A DNA stretch of 64,000 nt from Aselliscus stoliczkanus (lineage: Eukaryota; Chordata; Mammalia; Chiroptera; Hipposideridae): contig CM066732.1 in assembly GCA_033961575.1 (NCBI GenBank), forward strand, positions 71,152,687 through 71,216,686, read 5' to 3'. Shown here in pieces: positions 23,906 to 35,500 of this stretch. The stretch's first letter is position 1. Each line of letters begins with the position of its first letter. The notes below the pieces were generated by a model. The model was not told the origin of the DNA and did no database searches. It saw only the letters and a list, made by a program, of their open reading frames with translations. The position numbers and the translations under genes were made by a program.

Positions 23906-25200
23906 TTGTGTTTGTAAAAGAAGTGGGACATAGCCAGACATACAAATATATATATATTTTTTAATTTAAAAACAAGATACACTTAATTCAGTGGACTAAT
24001 TTTCTTTGTCTGAAATCTACTGAGATTGTTTAAAGAGAACAAAAATTGTAATAGTTATAATAACAATTATTTGATTTTACTGAGATTTTATTTTCAGTTT
24101 AAAATACTAAATATTGGAATATGGTATTATAATATAATCTATAGGTGAATGTCAGCTTTCTAAACTATGTTTTCTGCCCTCACCTGTCACATAACACAAA
24201 TGTATCACATTTAGACTAATACTTCCATTTTAATCGACTTAATACTCATCCGTTATTTTAGTAAGAAGCCAAGTCTTTTCCTCGCTCTTCTCCCCACCAT
24301 CTCCTGAGGTACTTCTAGGTGGCTCGAGATGTGGGAACATGGAATATATCTAATCCTCAGCCATTGCTCTCGTCATGTACCACGTGATTTGCTCTCCATA
24401 CCACTTTCTCTGAAAAAAAAGTCTTTTGAATTATGGAACCTTTTGATTTCTGGTTAACAGCTCTTTCAGTGGGCTTTTCTCTAGCAGTATTGCTGCTCCC
24501 TCATAATATTCCTTTCTTTATTGACACTCTCTTCTGTAGGACAGGGATGGGTTAACCAAGGAAATGGCAAGAAACAGCTTTAAAAGTACACTTGGAATCA
24601 ATCAATGCTCTCTTTGTCACTCGAGGCTTGATGCTGAGTGTCATTCACACTCCAAATCTCTTCACCTATAGAAAACTTCTTTCAGAAGTCCTGTTGCCTT
24701 AGAGCTCAAATTTCTTGTTCATCCAACAGGACTGTACATATCTTAAAAATAATTTTGGACTGGATTAAATTAGGTATTATTCCACCCCAAGAAAATTAAT
24801 GGATGTGGCTAACTTAATGTCTCTGAACTGTTCTACTGAAAATTTCTGTCACAATATGCTGGTTATGTCTAAAACACAACATTATAAAAGACTTTCTTAC
24901 AATAGTGATTATTTATTTTAGCAAAATATATAGATTTAATATGGAAACTTGATTCAGCTCTGACTTCTGTGACTTTTTCTTTTACTTATTATATTCTAGA
25001 CTCTGCTGGAATTTGTATTTGTTATCTTTCATATTTGCTGCATGCAAAGAAAGAAAATGCTGACAATGGAATGTGCATATAATTTGAAGATTTGCCAAAA
25101 AAATCATCTGCTTGAATAATATTGATCCCTCAGACTTGCTACAGAGATGGAAATTCCATTTCTAATAGCTCTTTTGGTAATTTTTAAAAGTCATAGTATA
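23906..25200. other. Anonymous AT-rich DNA
   Basis: No gene or repeat recognised. Confidence 0.35.
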
Positions 25201-25204
25201 AAAA

Positions 25205-25375
25205 CCATATTATATTTGTTGAGGCTTTTACTATTTATAAAGAACTTTTATAGATTTTATGCCCTTTAATTTCTACAAGTATCCTCTCAAGTAGACAGGA
25301 CAGGGTAAATGCTTTTGCCCAAGATCAGTCAAGTGGATAGTGGCAGTCAAAGAGAGAATTTAGAGCATTCATAAT
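25205..25375 (-). repeat. MIR-type SINE relic
   Basis: The plus strand shows the reverse of MIR: an AT segment with gccctttaatttctac, then tcctctcaagtagacagg, then gcccaagatcagtcaagtgg and tggcagtcaaagag. The order of these blocks is that of the MIR core. It is strongly diverged. Confidence 0.5.
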
Positions 25376-25489
25376 ATATAAAACCTTAGAGTAATTCTCT
25401 ACTTTCATTCTACTTACACTTAATGCACAACTAAATTCTGTTGCCCTTCTTTAAAAATATCTGTTATTCAGTTTTCCTCTTCATTTATA

Positions 25490-25760
25490 TCTAATCCTCT
25501 ATTTGCTATAATTATCAACTCATCACTAGAGTAGTGTACAGTGATAACCAGCTAACTCTTTGCTCCCTGCCTCCCCAACACCAATTCTAATTGTGTCTAC
25601 GACCAAATTAAATCTGCCTATGACACCATGATAATCATATGACTTCCTTATTTGAATATTCAAATGGTTCATTATTGCCTAAAGGACAAATTCCAGACAT
25701 TTTAGCCTGCCTTCAACTTTCTCCTTAGAATTCTACTTTTTTTTTTTTTTTAACTACAAT
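25490..25760 (+). repeat. Possible ancient repeat related to 27.3-28.15 kb
   Basis: Blocks such as taaccagctaactctttgc, ctccctgcctccccaac and tcatatgacttcctta resemble the repeat better preserved at 27.3-28.15 kb. The likeness is weak and the class is uncertain. Confidence 0.3.
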
Positions 25761-27295
25761 TGACATTTTGATAGCACTAATTGTTTTACCCTGGAAGTCA
25801 GGGAAGTGTCATATAAAAGAATGCCAACTTCTAAATCAGAGTGACCTCAGTAAAATCCTCCTCCTGCCTCTTCCAGCTATTAGACACTAGCATATCTCAG
25901 TTAACTCAACTGTGATTAAGGACAATTGTACTTAAGCCATAGTGTTGTTTTAAACATTTGAGCTATAAAAATATGCTGCACATGTTAAATACCTTGTTTT
26001 AATTGTTATTTATTACCAAAGCTTATTTTCTACTATCCCCCCCAAACTGTTTCATCTTAATATAACTTAAAAGTGACATGAATATATGTCTTCTTGGCAC
26101 ATATATCACACTTATTTGCCTAATTGCATTACGTTATGCCCTATCAGGTGGAGGTTAAGAAAAATGTAAAATTAAAAAAAAAAAATCTCAGATGAAATAA
26201 CTTTGAGAACTCTACAATTTAGTCTTTTTATCATAATAAACAAACAAACAAATAAAAATTAATGATAAAATCCAAAGACGCTTTTTTTATATATTTAAAG
26301 TACACTAACAACAAAGGTAAAAATGTAGAATCTCTATTTTTGAATAGAGGCTAATCACAGTGATGCCAACAAACATGCTCAAATGATGGTATTAAATGAC
26401 AGAAAGAGTAAATAAAGAAAAAACTACCTCTTGATATAGTCAAATATGATGGGTTTTGGTTGTAAAATCAGCCATCCAGGGGAGGATATTAATCTTTACT
26501 ATAATAAACTTAAAAGTTATCAGTGAGTTAACAAGATGACTATCAATATATTCAAATTTAAGTTGCTACATCACTTTGCCTATCACTTTTTTTTCAGCTC
26601 CTTAGAATAGTGTTGATGTATTTCTTCTAGCCTCCATTAAACTTTTATAAGCTCAATGATCCCAGATAATGTACATCTTCATTGGTTTACCAATTGCTTA
26701 TTTTATATTCTTTCAGTAAGCATATTTTGCATTTACCAGCAATAACTCTAAATATTTCAGTAGCTCACAGTCCATTAAATACAATTAGTATAAAATGTCT
26801 GCAGATGACAAAATGAAAAATTGTTATTAGCAAATCAATCAAAAAATATTGCAAGGATAGCAGAATTGGATAATAATAGCTCCATGGTGGAGAAGCCCTT
26901 GTAAAAGCAAATATGTTTCATAGCTTTTACAACTAAAGATGGGGAACCCTAGAATTACAGGTCTGTTCTTTGACGATGACTCATATATTAGATGGCAGTT
27001 TACAGCAAACGGATAATACTTCCATAACAAGGAGAAAAAAGTGTATTATGTTAGAAAATGGTTACATGAGATAATGTGATGAACATGACTCTTTTAACTA
27101 TATTAGGTTCAATATTTGGCTAAAATATTAGCAATTTTGCTATTATCCTTGTAAGGTTTGAGCACAATTAGAGAACTAACTTTCTTTTCTGTGAAATAGA
27201 GACAATAACATTTAACAGGATCAATCTGAGCAACATATAAAATAATTTATGTAAAATATACAACCAGTTCAATATGAAACCACACGTTGTTTGTC
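25761..27295. other. Anonymous AT-rich DNA
   Basis: No gene recognised. A run such as (AAAC)n at about 26240 and a pure T run at 25738-25752 are the only simple tracts. Confidence 0.3.
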
Positions 27296-27299
27296 CCAA

Positions 27300-28160
27300 G
27301 CCTGATATATACACAAGCTTCCGCGTCTCAGTAATAACAACTTGATCCTTCCAGGTGTTCAGGCCAAAACATAGACTCACCCTTGACTCTTCTCTTTTGT
27401 GCACAAGCTTATGGCTCCAATCTGTTAGGGAATGCCCTTAGCTCCACCTTCAAAATATATCCAGAGTCTCTTAAGTTGTCACCACTGCTACTGTAACCAC
27501 CATGACCACAGCCTCACCTATCCTGTGGTTCATTGTAATGTCTCTCGTGTGTATGCATCTCCCCTTCCCCTCTCCCACTGTTCTCAACATGTCATCCAGA
27601 AAGATGTGCTAAAATATGTCACATCATGTTATTCTTCTGCATGAGACCCTCTATATAGTAGGTAGCCATTCCCATCAGAATAATTGACAAATTCCTTCCA
27701 GTGACCTCTGATCACATCTCTTAACCAGCCCAGCCTTGCTCACTCTAGTTCCAGCCACACTGGCTTCCATCCAGTCCCTAGAACAGTCAGGCCTCTGTGC
27801 TGTCTAGATATGAGGGTTGTGGCTCTAACAGATTTCTCAACCTGGTGCACTCTTTCCCCAGATATCTGTGTAATGAACTTCCTCACGGCCTTCAAATCTT
27901 TGCTTAAATCTCCACATTTAACACTATTACTTGTCTCTTGTATTCCCAATTTCCCTGCTATATTCCAGCCCCTGCACTCTCTATGCCCCAACTCTGCTGT
28001 AATGCTATTTCTTTTTCCCCACAAGACTTACTTCACTATCTGTCTCCCCTGCTGAATTGTAAGTAACACAAGGGCAGGAGTCTTTTTTTATTTTGCTCAC
28101 TGATGTACCACAAGCTCCTAAGGCAGAGCCTGGAATCTGGCAACCCCTTGATGTATATTT
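27300..28160 (+). repeat. Ancient L2-like interspersed repeat
   Basis: The segment matches a very common mammalian repeat in order: cacccttgactcttctct, caccttcaaaatatatcc, cctcacctatcctgtgg, gccacactggcttcc, tttccccagatatctgtg, caaatctttgcttaaatc, and the 3' end with ctgaattgtaagtaac, gggcaggagtctttt, and agagcctggaatctgg then tgttgaat. I associate the 3' block with L2-type elements; the class name is from memory. The overlapping open frames (27432-27644, 27740-28024 and 27810-28055) are chance frames in this repeat. Confidence 0.5.
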
Positions 28161-30437
28161 TGTTGAATATAATATGAAAGAATGCTCTGTAAACTTATTA
28201 ACTCTATGGTAATAAGGGTTGTGAATGCTATTTGTGCAAGCAACACTACCTAGGCAACAATTCATAATTCTTCTTTCTCTTCTCTACCCAGCAATTGAAT
28301 AACCTATCAATTTGCAAAAAAAAAAAGGTTTCCACTCATTCACAGGAAATATACAAAATTCTAAACCATTTTAATTAAACAGTTAAAATAAAATATATAA
28401 AATGAAATGTAACTATATTATGTGCTATTTTTACCTGAGTTTCCTCTTAAGAGAGTTGACAACAGTTCAGTGAGATAAAGTATTAGTGCCTTTTCCCAGT
28501 TTAAAGCAGATCTAATGATATTTATACTATGAATCCAGAAGAATGTGTATTTTTGATGTGTTTATATATTCATTCTTTAATAAGATTGCTATTAATACTA
28601 GGATTTATTGTTCCTCCTATACATATTTATAATGCTGGGGTTTTTTTTTTACTCCCTTTTTTCCCCCTCCCATCCTGGTTTTGTACTTCTACATTCTGCA
28701 TTTGCAGTGCAATTCTCTTTTCTACACAGCTATCCTTTCTCTTTCTCTTCCTCTCAGCTCTTTCATTCCCATTGGCCCAGATGCAAGATATAGTGTGTGG
28801 TCATCTCTGGGTTTATCTGATTGCAATTCTAGGATAAGACAGGCTCTCTGTGGAAGGCATACTTATTTCTATTAGGACAATGTCTTTGGGGCAATAAAAG
28901 GGCTGCTTTTTTGAAACTGAATTCTCTTCTTTGTGGGCTTTAAAGCCCCCCCAGCACATTATTTGTAACATCTCATTGCATATAATCTCTTCAGGTACAC
29001 TATATAGAAAATACATATCTTCTTTAAAGTAAAGTATATTTAATACATTTCCTTTTTACCAACTTTCTATTATACCAGTTAAACTTGGCATTATAACTGC
29101 CATCATTGCCTTCTTCTTATTCCTTTTAATAATCAAAGAGTTCATAAAAATCCCACTCATCTTGTATGACGAAATGCTCTGTGAAATTAGTAATTCTATG
29201 TTAATGAGGGTTGTGAATATCTGTATGGACATTCTTGAAGACAGTGCAACTCATTGGTAAGTATTTTCTCTTTGAATGCCATTATAGCTGTGGATATATA
29301 CATTTGTATCTGTACACATTATATAGGACACACTCTATTATTATTTATTTGTATCTCTTTATGCTGCCAAATGATCAGGCACAAAATTTTATTTGATTCA
29401 CTCTGTCTCCTCTAGATCATATGAAATTGCTTATCATTTTATGGGCTTACTGCAAACAATGATAGCAATTCCAGCTTCCTTTCACTTAATCAAGAGGTTT
29501 ACTAATATATGAAGTTATACAGATTACGAAAGAATGATAAATGTATCGATAGTGAACTTTTGAAAACCTTATCAAACTGTTTGGGGTCTGGCTGATATTT
29601 CCCTCTTCCTGACATGTCTATATAGTCACCTAAAGGTTAGGCACATCTCACCTCTAGGATAGTGCCAAAACCAACCAACAAATAAATAGGCTTCCATCAT
29701 AAAGAAGTTTGCTCAGTGGTTGCCTGTGGCATCTGAATGACTTTACAAGCAAAGATCAAATTGTTATCCAAATATTTCAGTGAATTGTATATCTTTCTAC
29801 TTTTTTCTCTTTTTGCCAAGACAATTCCCCAGTATTACTTTAAATCAAGAGCTTGCCTGTTTACTCAGTTACAAAGCCCGATTTAAGACTAACAAACAGA
29901 AAATACAGTCATAGGCAATCAAAATGATAGACTGTCTGTGTTTATATATCTATGTTTTCATATGTGCACCATTAAAACCATGAAATATTTCATCTCAACT
30001 AAAACAGTTAATAATTGTAAGGTGCACTGGTGTTACGCATCTACTAAGAAAAAAAGCAGTCAGCTATAATTGGCAGGTGCCACTGATTATGAGATGTAAA
30101 CTGATTTCAGAAATGTCAAAACATGAATGAAAACTAATCTTAGCTTAGATGATTCAAAGGAAGGAATGTTACTCTTTTCTCTTATGAATCGAAAATATAT
30201 ACTTAGGTAACACACAGACAAATGTGATTCACCTAAATGATGCACAGATTGCAATTGGATATCATCAAATGTATGAAATATTTGAAATTTCTTGAGTATT
30301 AACCTTACCAAATTTAAACTCAACGTATTCTTTTATGGCACAGCATTTTTCATTTAAAAGGATATACTAAGGTGACCATTTCATCATGCTTTGCCCAGGA
30401 CTTCCCCAGTGTTATCACTGAAAGCTCTGCACCCCAG
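28161..30437. other. Anonymous AT-rich DNA
   Basis: No gene recognised. Overlapping frames at 28529-28875 are in a pyrimidine-rich stretch and encode only hydrophobic low-complexity residues, with no conserved motif. Confidence 0.35.
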
Positions 30438-30832
30438 GTATATCAGTGTGCTAGGGCTACCGTAACAAAATACCAGACTGCACAGCTTAAGTAACAGGAA
30501 TTAATTTGTTCACAGTTTTGGAGGCTGGAAAGTCCAAGATCAAGGTTCTGGCAGGGTTCAGTTTCTGATGAGAGCTGTGTTCCTGGCTTGCAGATAGCCT
30601 ACTTCTCACCACATCTTCACAAGGCCTTTTCTTTGCGTGACAGCAGAAAGAGAAATCACTCTCTCTATCCCTTTTTGGAAAACCACCAATCCTACCAGAT
30701 TAAGGTCCCATCCTTATGACCTTATTTATTCATAATTACCTCCTGAAGGACCTATCTTCAAATATACTCACATTGGGGTTTACGACATCAATATATGAAT
30801 TTTGAGGTGACAAAATTCTCTCACAGCACAGG
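30438..30832 (-). repeat. MLT1/MST-class MaLR LTR
   Basis: The plus strand is the reverse complement of a MaLR-type LTR: gtgctagggctaccgtaac, taccagactgcacagctta, cacagttttggaggctgg, a caaggttctggcaggg segment, then ttcacaaggccttttc, aaggtcccatccttatgac, attacctcctgaagg and tttgaggtgacaaaattc. It is diverged and its outer ends are approximate. Confidence 0.7.
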
Positions 30833-32593
30833 GAAACCCCTAAGTCCTGGGCACACTGTGATGGTCAGTCACTAAGTTATATTTTACTAAACAAAAGTTT
30901 AAACAGAAAATCTATTTGTTTTAAACTCTTGCATAAAACACTTTGTTTGTGATACCAGAAGGTTGTTTTCCTCATACCACTTTATCGCTTCCCATATTTC
31001 CGGAAGGGAAGTAAAAAGGCAAAGTTACCTTTTTTAAATAAAGTAATGGATTTTAAATAAAGAAAAACTAAAACAATAATTTTCCTCATTGCACTGAATA
31101 TAGCATAATCTCTTTTACTTTTTTAAAGCCCAAATTTTATCTTCCAGGAAGGAAAATTAAATTAATTAAAAATCTTGACAAAAATCACTTATAACAAAAA
31201 CAATAGGTTTTCCCAATTATTCCACCCATCACCTTTTGCTCTGAGAAATGAAATCTCGATCGAAATATCTTAGACAATGAGGCACTAGCTTACAAAATGA
31301 CAAGAAACCATATTGCTAGAAATTATGTATCTGTGATTTGCATTTAAATCTGTTTCAAATTAATTAATTCTCATTTGAAAAAATCCAGTCAAAGGATCTG
31401 TCACATTAGTTAGGGAGATCAGTTCACTGCAATAGGTAAGTCATCTTAGCAGTGTCTTCTGTTTATTTCTATCTAAGGAATGATACCTTAGTTTCAAAAA
31501 GAATGTTAAAGTATTTCAATTATAACCTCAATATTCACTTATGCCTATTCCCAAAAGAAGGGCATTCTGCCTTAGAAATGAAGAGTTTTTAAAAAATAAA
31601 AACATTCATCAAAAAAACTGCTTAAAAAGGAAGCTCTTTTCCAGATTTTATTTTGTCAGCATTAAATCAGCTTAGCCAACCCATCAGGATTATTATTTAG
31701 TGTTGAATCATTGTCTTTACTTATCATTAGTCACTTTGGCATTTTGTAGACGTGTTTGCATACTAACATGCTTAATTTAATTCAAATAACTTCCTAGATT
31801 CCATAGCTCATAATCTGGTTGAAAGACTTCTTCCTCTGGTTATCAGTATATATTATATCATTAGCTTTGTAATCCAGATATATATCTCAATTTACTTGTG
31901 ATATTTTCAAATGTTACACCAAAGGTAAGATTAATATTTAAGATATAGTTATGATTTACTACCACATGCATATTTGTCTAGTAGTTCTCTATAAACTATT
32001 GGTTTGTTTTGAAAATTACAAGTCAAAAAATAACAATTAGAAAAACTAATTATGCTTTTGAAATGGAGCCAAAGAGAAGCTGAGCAATTTTATTCTACAT
32101 TGTTGGATATTCTGGCAAGGATTTCATAATTTCTTTGTGTGAACAATTACAGTTTATTTTTATACTGTTGGCTCTCAGTTACTTTTGCTAAATATGGGAA
32201 TCAAAGAGATAAATAGGCCAAGGAAGTTTATTCTCTAAATGCCAATTATACTTTACTCTGAAATTTACAATGTGACATTTTAATGCATCACCTTCCTAAT
32301 CTTATTTGTATAGACTAATATAATCAGATTATTTGAAGCAGCCAGAATCTTAATTTGAATATCTCCAATATCAGCTATTTCAAACCTAAGGCACAATTTA
32401 ATTTGGGTTACACATGTATAAGATCACATTTTCCCCAGATACCCCACCCAAATTTAACCATGTTATTTTGCTGCTTGCTGGGGAAAATGTCTGTATTTAG
32501 GGGATTAATACAACATCACAGAATATGGCATAAAGGTGAAGTGAACAGGGAAATAGGCTTTCCCTTTATATAGGTTTCCTATATGTAGCATAT
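30833..32593. other. Anonymous AT-rich DNA
   Basis: No recognisable gene or repeat. The 72-codon frame at 32355-32573 has no recognised motif. Confidence 0.35.
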
Positions 32594-33341
32594 TACCATG
32601 TTTCCCCCAAAGTAAGACCTAACCAGAAAATAAGCCCTAGCATGATTTTTCAGGATGCTTGTAGTATAAGCCCTACCCCAAACATAAGCCCCAGTTAAGA
32701 TCATCAGCCAGACATCACTATTTGAATAAATGTAGATTTTTTTTTTTAATCCTCTATGCTCCTTTTATTCATCCCTCCCTTCTCCCCAAACCCTGGCAAC
32801 CATTAATCTTTTTTTTTTTTTGAAGATTTTATTGGGGTATTGGGGGAGGGAAACAGTGTTGGGGAATCGAGGAAGGGGAACAGACAAGTACTGTCTTTTT
32901 GTTCTTCAGTCTAGTTGCGGAGGACGTTGCTTCACTGGCCCATGTTGGTATCGTCATTGTGCTCTTCCCCGATGAGGCAGATCGGTTGCCGGCCTCAGGA
33001 TGGTTGCTCACCGCGGCTATTGGCAGCTCACGCTGGCTGCTGACCACTCACTGTAGCCTATGGCAGCCCACTGCAGCAGGGGCTGCAGCCTACACCTTCG
33101 CCGGGGCTCGCACAGCCCAGCTCCAGATGGAGGTGTTGTTAGCTGTAGAGGACAGTGTCACTGGCCCTCATATGTGAGATCTGAACTGGGGCCGCTGGCA
33201 TCCCAAAACCAGCTCTTAATGAATGTGTCACTTGGCCAGCCCGATAAATGTAGATTTTTGTACATGAATAAATAAATAAATGTAGATTGTTGGAGCAAAA
33301 ATTTATATAATACCCGGTTTTATTTTGGAGGAAACACGTTA
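32594..33341. mobile_element. Small TIR transposon (MITE-like) split by a SINE
   Basis: Left end ccatgtttcccccaaagtaa (from 32596) matches the reverse complement of the right end (tattttggaggaaacacgt, to 33339) for about 20 bp. Both ends abut TA (32594-32595 and 33340-33341). Without the SINE inserted at 32742-33243 and one copy of its duplication, the element is only about 226 bp, with no coding region. The TA flank fits a Tc1/mariner-type target. I recognise similar sequences from mammalian genomes but not a certain family name. Confidence 0.65.
32726..33259 (-). mobile_element. Long-form SINE with extra 3' segment, duplications intact
   Basis: A 16-bp direct repeat ataaatgtagattttt (32726-32741 and 33244-33259) brackets the insertion. 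Read on the minus strand from 33243: a tRNA-like head (ggctggcc..., box B-like cagttcagatctcac), the family signature gggccagtgacactgtcc, a G/C-rich body of about 250 nt, a 3' part with caactagactgaagaac and ccccaataaaatcttc, a first poly(A) (T run 32809-32821), a 61-nt foreign segment (32808-32748), and a second poly(A). The foreign segment is discussed as a finding. The 92-codon plus-strand frame here is a by-product. Confidence 0.85.
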
Positions 33342-33883
33342 TTACAAATATCTGTCCTCTTTTACAAACATAGATAACTGTCCTGATTTGGAGATTAGAT
33401 TATAAATACAGAAAAATACAAATATGTTTTATATGGTTATTATTGAAATTTACTTAAAGATAACATCAATTCTCTAAGAAAGATTGTTGTCACTGTTTAA
33501 AAGACAGGAATCCAGCTGACTGTAATGATACATAAACACTTTGCCAAACAATTAGGAGTTGGCGATAACTGATACACCCTCATCAAAAGGCTGTACATAC
33601 GCCTTGCCCAGATACCAAAGCTAATTATTGCAATAGTGTATATTTTCCCATGGGAACTGTAAGATTCTAAAAGTTACCTTTAAAAACAAAAAATGTTTTG
33701 AGGGAAGTACATGTGAGATGTAGGGAGCAAAAATATTAGATCTCTTACTATGTTTTCGCACAATTTTTCTCATTCATTGTTTAGGTCAGATCACTAAGAG
33801 AATATCATTTAACTCTTAATTGGAAAGTTAGACCAGCCAACACCCCTAGCCCATTTCTAGAAGCAAAGCAAAGTTTTTACAGC
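33342..33883. other. Anonymous AT-rich DNA
   Basis: Nothing recognisable. Confidence 0.3.
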
Positions 33884-34021
33884 AATAATAACAGTAACAG
33901 GCCGGCCGAGTGGTGTGGTGGTTAATCACTGGCTTGGGAAGCCCCGGTTCAGGTCCCACATATGAGGGCCAGTGACACTGTCCTTAAAAAAAAAAAAAGA
34001 AAAAAAATAATAACAGTAACA
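33884..34021 (+). mobile_element. tRNA-derived SINE (short form) with target-site duplications
   Basis: Body 33900-34005: gccggccgagtggtgtgg, a tRNA-like A box region, ccggttcaggtcccac (box B), then gggccagtgacactgtcc and a poly(A) run. Identical 16-bp direct repeats aataataacagtaaca at 33884-33899 and 34006-34021. Compared with the other copies it lacks a few bases in the tRNA anticodon-side segment (ggaagccccgg). Confidence 0.92.
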
Positions 34022-34220
34022 ATAATTATTCACATGTATTGAGTACCTACTGAAAAGCCAGTCTTATTAAGATCTTTGCATGTAATATCTCTTTACACTG
34101 TCCAGCTAAGTGCTATTATTATTTCTACTTTACAGATAAAGAAACTAACTAATAGAAAGAGAAAGCAGAAGTGGTATTCTTATAATGTTCAACTTCAGAA
34201 GCTGAGCTCTAAAACTCTGC
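34022..34220 (-). repeat. MIR-type SINE relic
   Basis: Directly after the SINE duplication, the plus strand reads as the reverse of a MIR: attgagtacctactgaaaag, tgtaatatctctttacac, tattattatttctactttac followed by agataaagaaac and a gaagctgagctct stretch. The SINE inserted beside or inside this older MIR. Confidence 0.5.
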
Positions 34221-34800
34221 AATAAGCAATGTCTTGGAAGTTTATTCATCATGGCAACAATATGTCTTCCTTAAATCATTGTGCCTTTCCCTGTTATCCC
34301 TGGTAAAGTAGAAGTCAAGTCCCCTCAATAAAAAAAATTACCTTTGATTAGCTTTAAAACCTTAGCAAGTCCATAGCAAGGGAACAATTTTAAAAGGCAG
34401 GCTTTGTGGAGAGGTGGATTTCCAAATTCCGAATCCCATGTTTTACCAAGATGTGCTTTACTAAACTTTAGACAGTCTTCTTCTGACTATAGGCCCCTGA
34501 TGTCTCTTTTTATAATTTTAGTTTGAAAAACTTTCAATTGTGAATTTTTCCCCTGCCCCTTTGTTACGTACGTAAGTCTTCTAAACCCCAAAAATGTCTT
34601 TCTCAAGGATCTGAGAGTCATCCCTTTGAAATGGAATCATCAGAAAATTAGGGTACCTGTCTGCTATACTCTGTGAGAGGGTAGGAGTATAACTTCAATA
34701 AGTGACAATTAGTGAACACAGATGGCCTAATAACATTGACCAAACTTCTCTCCTCCCCCGACATCCTCTAGTACTTTCCCATTAACTTACCCCAGGGTTT
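34221..34800. other. Anonymous DNA
   Basis: No gene or repeat recognised. Confidence 0.3.
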
Positions 34801-34942
34801 AAAATCTCCCCATCTGGCTGGCCAAGTGGCGTGGTGGTTAAGCACTTGCTTGGGAAGCCAGCTGCCCCGGTTCGGGTCCCACATATGAGGGCCAGTGACA
34901 CTGCCCTCAAAAAAAAAAAAAAGAAAAAAAACCTCCCCATCT
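34801..34942 (+). mobile_element. tRNA-derived SINE (short form) with target-site duplications
   Basis: Body 34816-34927 begins ggctggccaagtggcgtgg, has the B box ccggttcgggtcccac, the signature gggccagtgacactgccctc and a poly(A) with one G. Direct repeats aaaatctccccatct (34801-34815) and aaaacctccccatct (34928-34942) differ at one base. Confidence 0.92.
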
Positions 34943-35109
34943 TTTGTTTCAGCTACACTGAGTTCAATCTCTTTCCCTTACTGCAAATGTCTTAAATAAA
35001 GCCTTCCTTGCTATTTTTAACAAACGTGCAGTACATTTTTTTTTCTTTTATGTGCTTTACATACCAAGGACTAGGTCATGAAAGCTGCAACTTAGTTATT
35101 ATTTTGTCT

Positions 35110-35483
35110 TCCATGTAGAGAAACAGTGCAAATAATCAGGATGAGGCCAGTGAGATGAAACTCAAATCACACAGGACCTTCTCAACTCCATGTGAAGAGT
35201 GTCGGATTTTATTCTAAGAGCAGTAGGCATCCACCGAAGGTTTTTAAGTTTTGGGTGCAGGGTGAACAAAAAAAGGAGTTGACTATGACATAATAAAATT
35301 TGAATGTTATAAAAAATAAATAAATAATAAATAGTATAAGGAGAATGTGTCCAGAGTGGTACAAAGAAGTTACTAGGCTGTTAGATAAACCAAATAAGAG
35401 AGATGGTAAATTCAAATAGGTAACAGTTTCGAGCTTATAGTATGTATTTAAGAAGTAACACTCAAGAGTGGATGATGAGATTG
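35110..35483 (+). repeat. Possible ancient interspersed repeat
   Basis: Sequence such as gattttattctaagagcag, then ggcatccaccgaaggtttt and an ttaagttttgggtgcaggg stretch resembles a common old mammalian repeat also seen near 56.5 kb. The family is not identified with certainty. Confidence 0.35.
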
Positions 35484-35500
35484 AAAAAGGTATGAGGGAA

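Noticed and set aside
27432..28265. Cluster of frames on both strands at 27.4-28.3 kb as exons
   Set aside because: The sequence follows an ancient interspersed repeat, and the frames overlap on opposite strands without splice signals or motifs.
32829..33275. Frames of 71-92 codons rich in Ala, Leu and Ser as a small gene
   Set aside because: They run across a SINE body and its tRNA-like head, bounded by a target-site duplication.
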